A DNA stretch of 26,306 bases from positions 24,195 to 50,500 of the forward strand of contig JNVV01000061.1 of assembly GCA_000733355.1 (NCBI GenBank), read 5' to 3'. Origin of the DNA: Falciphora oryzae. Lineage: Eukaryota > Ascomycota > Sordariomycetes > Magnaporthales > Magnaporthaceae. The notes under the pieces are model-generated. The model had not been told where the DNA came from, did no database searches, and saw only the letters and a program-made list of their open reading frames with translations. The translations under genes and the position numbers were made by a program. This document shows, piece after piece, positions 20,080 through 26,306 of this stretch (position 1 is the first letter of the stretch; each line of letters begins with the position of its first letter).

Positions 20080-20511
20080 TGTTGTCGATCGAAATCCCAA
20101 TTCTCGAACGGCCGAATCGACTTCTGATAGGGGAATGAGCGGTCGCGAGCGGCGATGGAGGATGGAGTTGGGTTCCTCGCAAGGCGTGCAGCGCCGTGGC
20201 AAGGGGGACCTTTTGAAAGGGACCAGGCCCCCGATGAGGCTTCAGACCCTTTTCCAGGCAAACGCCGCCGAGAGAGAGGGGTTGCTTCAGCCGCTCAGCC
20301 CCGAGCGCCTCGCAATCTCTTTCAAGGCATTCACCGACCGGGGTTCCCGCAGAGCCTTGTCTCTGGTCTCAGAAGGAGATTCTTCGGGAAGACAGGTGTC
20401 GTCGGCCAAACCTTCGAATCTAGGACTCCGCGACCCACACCCTGTTCTGTTCTTTTGGTCCCACGATCTTGGGTTCACCACCAAAGCCGCAAGCCGCCTC
20501 AAACCGCCAAG
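20080..20511. promoter_or_regulatory. shared divergent promoter of the two membrane HET genes
   Basis: 432 bp separate the two ATGs, so both promoters and 5' UTRs must be here. Open frames run through it in both directions, including a possible upstream ATG for the plus gene at 20155, but they have no family features. No clear TATA box was seen. Confidence 0.5.
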
Positions 20512-22722
20512 ATGGCTGAGGATCCGATCGAAAACGCTTCCTACCAGCTGCTTGTTGGCGGCCTTCGGCTCCTTGCGTGGTGCTTGGGGTTGCTGCTGCC
20601 TGTGCTGAGCGGAGTTTTCATCGCCATGCTCGTCCTCTGTAGGGCCACCTACAACATTGCCTATCAGCTCTCGTTCCGCTGGAACCGCGACCCGACCGCC
20701 GGCGACCCCATGGATGACTACCTCCCACGCGCCAAAGGGGATCTTCCGCAAGAGGCCTACACATACGTCCCGCTCCCTAGTGAGCGGCACATTCGGATCC
20801 TGCAGCTCAAGCAGCCAAGCGTCTTGGGCTTGCGAGGCAGCGTCATCGAATGCGATCTGCTCCTTGTTCCACTAGACAAGCCGGCTCTCATCTCTTCGTA
20901 CCGGGCGATTTCTTACAGCTGGGACGGCCAGGAGTTCGACCGCTACATTCTGTGCGGCGGCAAGAAGCTGGCAATCACGAAAAACTGCGAGGATATACTA
21001 CGCCACATGTTGAGGCATGCCCGACTCTTCATTTGGATCGACGCCATTTGCATCGACCAGGGGTCCCGCGAAGAGAAAGCTATCCAGGTTCCACTGATGA
21101 CGGAGATTTACGGGCGCGCACACCTGGTAAACGTCTGGCTCGGCCTCCCCGCCGAGGGAACCGGGCTCGTCTTCAGCTACGCGTGGCTGTTTTGGTGCTG
21201 CTGTTGCTTCCCCGAACCAGCAAGCACTTGGCTGACAAGACGCCTTCATGGCATCGTCGAAGGTGAGCATTCCGACTTGTGCTCGGAGCCGTAGTACGGG
21301 GAAACAAGCTAACGATGCATAAAAGCCCGGGGCCACATACCCTACTTCCTTGGCATGTTGCGTCGCAGCTGGTGGCGACGTGTCTGGACCATCCAGGAGT
21401 CCGTCCTCGCCCCCGAATCATCGTGGTCCTCCATGTGCCCCCTGCTCGTCAACTGCGGTAGGTTCGAGATGCCGATGGACTGCCTGGCCGTCGCCCTCTT
21501 CAGCTTCTCCTGCTTTCACAAGATCTACCAGGAGGATACGTACATCTACAACCACACGACCTGGGCGTATCTGGTGACATGCCATCTCAACCGCAGGACG
21601 TTCTCCCCTTCTGGAACCCCGCTCGATCTGCTCCTGTTTCGCTGCCGCGCCTGCCACGTCACCGAACCAAAGGACCGGATTTACGGGCTATACGGCGTCC
21701 TGGAGCGGCTCGGCATCAGGTTATCCGAGGTCGACTATAGCAAAACCAAGGAACAGGTCTACCTGGAATTTACCAGGGAAGCCTGCCAAGCAACAAACTC
21801 GCTGAGCCTTTTAAATCTCGTCACGAGAAGCAACAACACCACAACATCGTCAATGATCCCGAGACAACCAAGTTGGGTTCCCGAGTACGGAGGCACTTTT
21901 CGGATGGGAGACAACTGGGCCCCGAGCGGCCTGAGAGCTTCGTCCGGCTCGGTGCCGGATTTCCACTTCAGCGCCGACGGCCGTGTGCTGCAAACGGTCG
22001 GCGTCCTCGTCGACACGATCAAGGAGCAAACTACGCACGCCATCTGGCAGCCCTCGGGAGATCCAGCCCTCGTCGAGGACGGCGACCTCGTCAATCTCGA
22101 GTGGGGGTTTGACGAAACCGTCCGGGCCTACCGGGAATGGCATGCACTCATTGAAAAGCACACCGGTTCGCTGCGGGCGACGTATGGCTCGTACGAAGGC
22201 GTGGTGGACGCCCTGGAAAAGGTCCTCACCCTCCGCCCGCAATCGTGCTATCCGCCCGGCGCCATGCTTGCGTGGATGTACCTGGTAGACAAGAGGCAGG
22301 ATCGATCCCGCGCCTTCATAGAAGCAAACTGGAGGCTCGAGCGTCGGAAGGATCTCAAAGAGCATCGGCACAACGCTTGGTTCGGCGTCATGATGATGAG
22401 GCGCCCGTTCGAGGAGGAGTGGCAGACGCTATGTGCGCTAAAGATGTGCCCCAAGACGGCCGCGTTGAATCACGCCATATGGATGCTCAATGCCTATCGG
22501 CTGCTCTTTGTCACCGAGCACGGATTCTTGGGCTCTGCAAACATGTCAATGCGGGAGGGGGACGCTATTTTCTTACTCAGCGGCGTTGATCGGCCAATGA
22601 TCCTGAGACCACAAGGGAAGGGTTCAAACTCATGGACTATGCTGGGCCCGGCCTATATTGGTGGCATGATGGAGGGGCAGCTTTGGGATTCCCGAAATCT
22701 CCAACTTGTATCTATTGTTTAG
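20512..22722 (+). CDS. membrane-anchored HET-domain protein, 715 aa, one intron
   Basis: Exons are 20512-21262 and 21326-22722. The start at 20512 has a very good context (CGCCAAGATGG). An in-frame ATG at 20155 would add 119 low-complexity residues and is less likely. Residues about 12-45 form a hydrophobic anchor. The HET domain is canonical: YRAISYSWDG (about residue 130), CGGKKLAITKN, LFIWIDAICIDQ (about 172-183), REEKAIQVPLMTEIYGRA, VWLGLP. After the intron comes WWRRVWTIQES, the third HET motif. The C-terminal half has EPKDRIYGLYGVL, which is typical of HET proteins. The intron is 63 bp (GTGAGC..AAAG, branch CTAAC 21309-21313), and its removal joins the frame exactly. The protein probably triggers incompatibility-type cell death from a membrane. 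Ligand and partner are unknown. Confidence 0.85.
21263..21325 (+). other. intron of the membrane-anchored HET gene
   Basis: The donor GTGAGC is at 21263, the branch CTAAC at 21309-21313 and the acceptor AAAAG ends at 21325. Splicing gives E-A-R-G-H-I-P-Y-F-L-G-M-L ahead of the conserved WTIQE motif. Unspliced, the frame ends at TAG 21292-21294. Confidence 0.88.
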
Positions 22723-23085
22723 TTTTCTTCTTGCCCCCGTAGTATTCGATCCGGGGCCTGAGGGTGAATCCGCGAAGCTGGGCAGATCAGACGCAGCTTG
22801 CCGGCAGGCTAACTCCCTCTCGTGTGTCAAAGTCGCAGAGTTCCCTGATCTCCTCAAGTCAGTCCACGCCGCCGTCACATGCTGTGGGATACCACGTAAC
22901 CAAGCGGCTTCCTTTCTCGGGACAGCCCGCCTTGCCCTGGGTTTTCCGACCTTCCCCTCCACGAACTCCAAGAACCACCACCAACAATACCATCACGGTT
23001 TTGGCTATTCCCCACCACACTCCAAGCGTCTATTTCACCAATGGGTGAACACTATTTATATGCCTAAATTCCTGCGAGGATAAGT
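22723..23085. other. intergenic, nothing recognised
   Basis: This is the 3' side of the membrane-anchored HET gene and the 5' side of the transporter-like remnant. A small plus-strand open frame overlaps the HET end in another frame and shows no family feature. Confidence 0.35.
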
Positions 23086-23500
23086 TCCTCAGCCCCTCAA
23101 TATCAACCCAACTCTTCCGACGAAGTCGAGGACGAACAGCTCCTTATTGAGCCCCCGATCAGGCCGAGTTGATCAAGGCCTTCCGCCGAGATGCGCGCCG
23201 CCGCGAGACCGACGAGGAGAAGTTTCCGGCTATACGCTGAGGCGCGAGGCCGACTCCGGCAGCAGTACACCCAAGTCGGGCCGTCGTCCGCAACGCCCCC
23301 TCTACCTCTGGCTCGTCATCACCATCGCCGCCCTCGGCTCAACCTACGCCACCGCCTGGGGCGTCTTCAACACAATCCGCTGGGGCCTGGTCATGGTGCC
23401 CGTGCAGGTGCTCGAGGCCACGAGTCTCGCCTTCGTGGGCCGTCTCTAGGGCGCATGGCGGCGCGAGATCGGAACGAACACGCTCAAGCCCGGCCGCGTT
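23086..23500 (+). pseudogene. N-terminal fragment of a multi-pass transporter-like (MATE-related?) protein
   Basis: One frame gives an acidic cytosolic start, [13 protein letters not shown], then [20 protein letters not shown]. After a frameshift near 23220 the next frame gives [18 protein letters not shown], then [40 protein letters not shown] and a TAG at 23447-23449, followed in frame by GAWRREIGTN. The stop is where a Trp would be expected (TGG to TAG). One to two membrane segments are present. I recall this layout from a family of large fungal membrane proteins related to MATE exporters, but I am not certain. The rest of the protein is missing: the sequence runs directly into the NLR remnant on the other strand. 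Confidence 0.45.
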
Positions 23501-25425
23501 CCAGGTTTTTGGCTGTGTCTATATTTGAGAGTGGGCCTAATTTTTTTTTTAGGAGAAGGAGGACATCGGCCAGCTCTATCAGCCCAATGTCAATGATGTT
23601 TTTGTGGCTCCTTGTAAGCCTGTATGCCAGGTCCCGGTTGCGCGTCGTGATGACGATGGATCCGTTCCGACTCTGTGGGAGGTAGCTCGCCAACAGCTTC
23701 CTTTTGCGGGCCGTCGTTCGCTCTATAGAATGCGTTTCCGTCGTCGGGGGTGTCAATGATGATGGCCCATCGGCCGTTCCGTTCGTTGGACGACCAGCTG
23801 TAAACAAGCTGTGGTATGTCGGCCTTGGGCTGGTTCCGACCGGGCAGCTTGACGGTGTCGGTAATGGTCGGGAAGCCTTATTCGACGCGGGCCTGCGTGC
23901 CAGCATGAATCCAAAAAGATCCATCTTTCGGCTGCCTCATCGGCGGTTTGGTGAACGAACTCGATGGCCAGTTGCGATTCGCTGCCGCTGTTGGCGTTTT
24001 ATTCAGGGCATGTCTCAGAACGACACGTACTCAATGCCTCCCAGGCCCACCAGAGCCACACGGCCGGCCGGTTCGGAACATCGCTGGCGAAGTTGATCGA
24101 GAATGTCTCCGCGGTCGACGAAATCGGGGTCGCGGGAGAAGGGGATGGTCGCCAATGGCCGCGGCGGGGGTTTCCGGTCGTTCTGATGCAGGCGTCGGCG
24201 TGGCTCAGGCAGCACGAATCGTGCCAACTTACCCGGCGGGAGGTGGGACTTCACGCTGATCCCTCCCTCCCTACATTGCCCCCAAAAATAATTAGCATAT
24301 TACCACCCATAGGCGGGAAGCCTGGACAGCTGGCCTTAAACCTTTGAATTAAACTGCTAGGAAAACTTACGTAGGGGACCATCCTTTCAATGCTTTCATT
24401 CTATACCCTAGCCCGGCGCTCTTTCTCCTCAAAATCCCATCGGCCTTCGATGGCAGGGGTCGCGTCGGAAACCCGGTCTCTGAGCATGGTAGATACAATG
24501 CGGTAGCCGGGGGCGTTGACGCTCTCGTATTCGCACACGCCCCGGCGGGTGGCCTCGACGCCGTAGTACGCGACGCCCGGAAGCCGGGGGCATGCCGAGC
24601 TCGCGTCGGCGACCACGACCTTGTAGTGGCCCTTGATATCGGTCTTGTGGTTCTCGTGGGCCATGTGGATTTCGAAGCGCTGGTGGGTAGACGTCCAGGA
24701 AGTGGCTGTTAATGTTCTGCAACGTCTCCTTGTCCGCTTAAGGGTGCGGAGCAGGACCGGCTCGGTGTCGGGGAAGCGCTTGGGCACGATGGCACCCGAC
24801 ATGGCCTGCAGGACGGTGCCCCAGGTGGCCAGGTCGGAGCCGGTGTGCGGGGTGCCGAGGAAAGATGATGCCGTAGGTAGACACGTAAATGGACCCAGGG
24901 GCTCGTGGTCTATGCTGCGAACGTCGTTGGAGTAAAGCAGAGCGCGCTTGACCAGAATACCACCGAGACTATGGGCGACCCAAATAATAGGACTACGTGT
25001 GGCTCCCTCGCTCCTGCGATAGTTGCTAAGGATCGCAACGAGCGTCTGCGCATGTTCATGGATGGAATTGCTGCTGGCACTCCTATAAGCGACGCAGTAC
25101 GTGATTCGATTAGCAAGGTTGTTCAGTTTCGGTGTTCAGGGGTAGGGCGTACTTAGCAATATACATACCATCCTTTGCGACTCAAATAACCGTCCGCATT
25201 GTAGCCGTACACCAAGATGTTGGCATGCTGCTGTTTCGGCGGGGCTGGAAGAAGGCCGGTGGGTCAGAAAACCCCATTTCCCTCGACCGTCCATGTGTTC
25301 TGCGGGTGACCGTCAAGGCCGTGCACAAGTACGATATCGACATTGGCACCTGGGCCTGTGAAGACCGCAGTGACCTCGTATCGGGAAATCTGCCTATTGA
25401 TTGTGCCCTGGCGAGGCGTTAGCAT
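23484..25425 (-). pseudogene. NLR-like protein: alpha/beta-hydrolase (SERAC1/lipase-like) plus NB-ARC, broken
   Basis: ATG 25425-25423 begins MLTPRQGTINRQISRYEV. The hydrolase domain shows DIVLVHGLDGHPQNTW, NILVYGYNADG, PIIWVAHSLGG (nucleophile-elbow Ser) and FLGTPHTGSDLATWG. Then come MAHENHKTDIKGHYKVVV and GRWDFEEKERRAR. The NB-ARC part follows with PFSRDPDFVDRGDILDQL, VALVGLGGI, SQLAIEF, FWIHAGTQARVE, LVYSWSSNERNGRW, an IIIDTPDD Walker-B-like block and SRNGSIVITTRNRDLAYRL. Likely introns are 25083-25168 (86 bp), 24271-24370 (100 bp) and 23982-24030 (49 bp, splitting the P-loop). Defects are TGA 25264-25266 at an expected Trp, several frameshifts between 24870 and 24680 and near 23700, and a P-loop whose Lys is replaced. 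The usual TPR or ankyrin C-terminus is missing. Fungal proteins of this type are innate or allorecognition receptors. Confidence 0.75.
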
Positions 25426-25763
25426 CTGAGGACACACTACGAATAACAGCCTGAAATAACATTTGGCGGAAGCCGTTCTTGGGCAGGCACATCGCCGGAC
25501 TGCATCAGCCCGCTTCGACTTAAGCTAACGGACGTGCTAGCGGTCCGACCACTTCCTAGGGCATGACGAACATACCGGATTCGGGGGAAGGTGAACCCAA
25601 AAAAAAGGGGGGGGGAAAGGAAAAAGCAGATCATGTTTGTGGAATGCGGGAAAATCGAAGCTGCTGGTATTCTTTTCCGGTCCTCAAGACACTGTCTGCG
25701 ATACAAACGAGCGAAGGTGGAAGTAGAGGAGTTCGTAGCAAACGAAAGTAAAAGAACAAAGAA
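25426..25763. other. intergenic, 5' flank of the NLR pseudogene
   Basis: This probably held the NLR promoter. It contains an A run followed by a G run (AAAAAAAGGGGGGGGGG-like, about 25598-25620). No gene is recognised. Confidence 0.35.
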
Positions 25764-25807
25764 TAACGTGGTTCACAAGTAAGTGGCGCACACAAGTAAG
25801 TGGCGCA
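25764..25807 (+). mobile_element. terminal repeat of a DNA transposon related to the fold-back MITE
   Basis: After TA (25764-25765) the sequence reads ACGTGGTT, then two perfect 17-bp units CACAAGTAAGTGGCGCA (25774-25790 and 25791-25807). The MITE at 8750-9169 has the same design: ACGTGGTT plus two 17-bp units that share the CAnnAGTrAGTGGnnCA pattern. The opposite end is not in the window, so the body probably extends rightward past 26306, or the end is solitary. Confidence 0.7.
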
Positions 25808-26306
25808 CCCACACCGACCTCCGGTCAATCGACGACACCTTCCCCCCGAAAAATTTTCCTGTCGGACCCACTGTTAGTGGCCGCTAAGGAATCCCGGCCA
25901 TTTTGGTAGTGGTGCCACCAAAAATGAGCCGGCAGCACAACAGGGTCTAACAGGCCATTTGGCTCTGTCTGACCCGCGTTCTCGACTCCTTTCAACAACG
26001 ACGTCGGCAACGCAACTGGGCCAAAAGAGCAGAGAATGGCTGGCAAAGGTATGCGGGTGCCTATTGCTAGTCGAGGGGAAGGCCTGCACCCTATCGCCCA
26101 GGGCGCGCTTCGCGCGCGCCGAAACCTTCGACAATCGGGTGCTCCAACCTCCGCGCATCACCAGACCGCCCTTCGACTTCCTTTTCGCTTTCGCCTCGCG
26201 CACCGAGCCGAACGATTCGAACGCACAAGAAGACTGCAGGCCGGAAAGCAGTTAGAACACATTGGACGAATAGCCGGCCCGGCCGCCGCCGTCCCCCGCC
26301 ACACAC
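25808..26306. other. interior of the right-hand transposon or unassigned flank
   Basis: GC-rich with no recognised protein in any frame. It includes short hairpins: TTTTGGT..ACCAAAA near 25908-25932 and GGCGCGC..GCGCGCC at 26102-26120. If the terminal repeat at 25766 is real, this is the first 500 bp of that element and may be its untranslated leader. Confidence 0.35.

Noticed and set aside
20155..20511. Upstream in-frame ATG at 20155 as the start of the membrane-anchored HET protein
   Set aside because: The added 119 residues are low-complexity Arg/Pro-rich sequence and overlap the 5' end of the divergent gene. The ATG at 20512 has the better context and sits just before the membrane anchor.
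22706..23083. Plus-strand 125-codon frame after the HET stop
   Set aside because: It starts inside the HET coding end in another frame. It has no conserved motif, and its hydrophobic start is likely chance.
25437..25706. Minus-strand 89-codon frame upstream of the NLR remnant
   Set aside because: It lies where the NLR promoter should be, crosses the A/G homopolymers and shows no protein-like pattern.
26095..26125. GC hairpin GGCGCGC..GCGCGCC as a terminator
   Set aside because: It is a short stem in very GC-rich DNA with no gene ending nearby. Eukaryotic genes do not use such terminators.
1..26306. tRNA, rRNA or CRISPR-like arrays
   Set aside because: No cloverleaf, rRNA core motif or regularly spaced direct repeat array was seen. 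The only tandem repeats are the microsatellite and the paired 16- and 17-mers in transposon ends.

Overview
The window looks like accessory, repeat-rich DNA from a filamentous ascomycete (Pezizomycotina, most likely a Sordariomycete). Three things suggest this: short GT-AG introns with CTAAC or CTAAT branch sites, several fungus-specific gene families (HET, NB-ARC NLR, TPR-CHAT), and transposon copies that have decayed almost only by C:G to T:A transitions, as repeat-induced point mutation (RIP) does. No rRNA, tRNA or CRISPR array was seen.

Layout. Positions 1-9.2 kb are a nest of mobile elements. The window opens with the last 85 codons of a Tad-like LINE. A Fot1/pogo-type DNA transposase pseudogene follows on the minus strand, split in two (734-980 and 7548-8136) by a complete 6.57-kb Ty3/gypsy chromodomain retrotransposon (981-7547) with 503-bp LTRs and a 5-bp AAGAG target duplication. 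The retrotransposon is dead: gag and pol have many stops, nearly all at TGG or CAG codons, and the reverse transcriptase has YLND instead of YLDD. A 420-bp fold-back MITE with TA target sites sits at 8750-9169. One end of a related element lies at 25766.

Positions 9.6-25.4 kb hold genes and gene remains of the fungal self/non-self recognition and cell-death repertoire. Three genes look intact: a long HET-domain gene (9640-12930, minus, four exons), and a divergent pair sharing a 432-bp promoter, made of a membrane protein with a degenerate HET domain (18652-20079, minus) and a membrane-anchored canonical HET protein (20512-22722, plus, one intron). Between and beyond them are broken genes: the C-terminal end of an RZ-finger protein (plus, 13441-14010), a conserved protein of unknown function (minus, 14025-15149), a TPR-CHAT caspase-like protein (plus, 15593-18245), a transporter-like fragment (plus, 23086-23500), and an alpha/beta-hydrolase NB-ARC NLR (minus, 23484-25425).

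How they fit together: HET, NLR and TPR-CHAT families are known or suspected parts of allorecognition and regulated cell death in fungi. Here only the HET genes remain readable, and the receptor and protease-like genes are wrecks. The best candidate for an undescribed unit is the divergent pair of membrane-anchored HET proteins, one canonical and one with altered core motifs. All functions are inferred from motifs read by eye; no database search was run.
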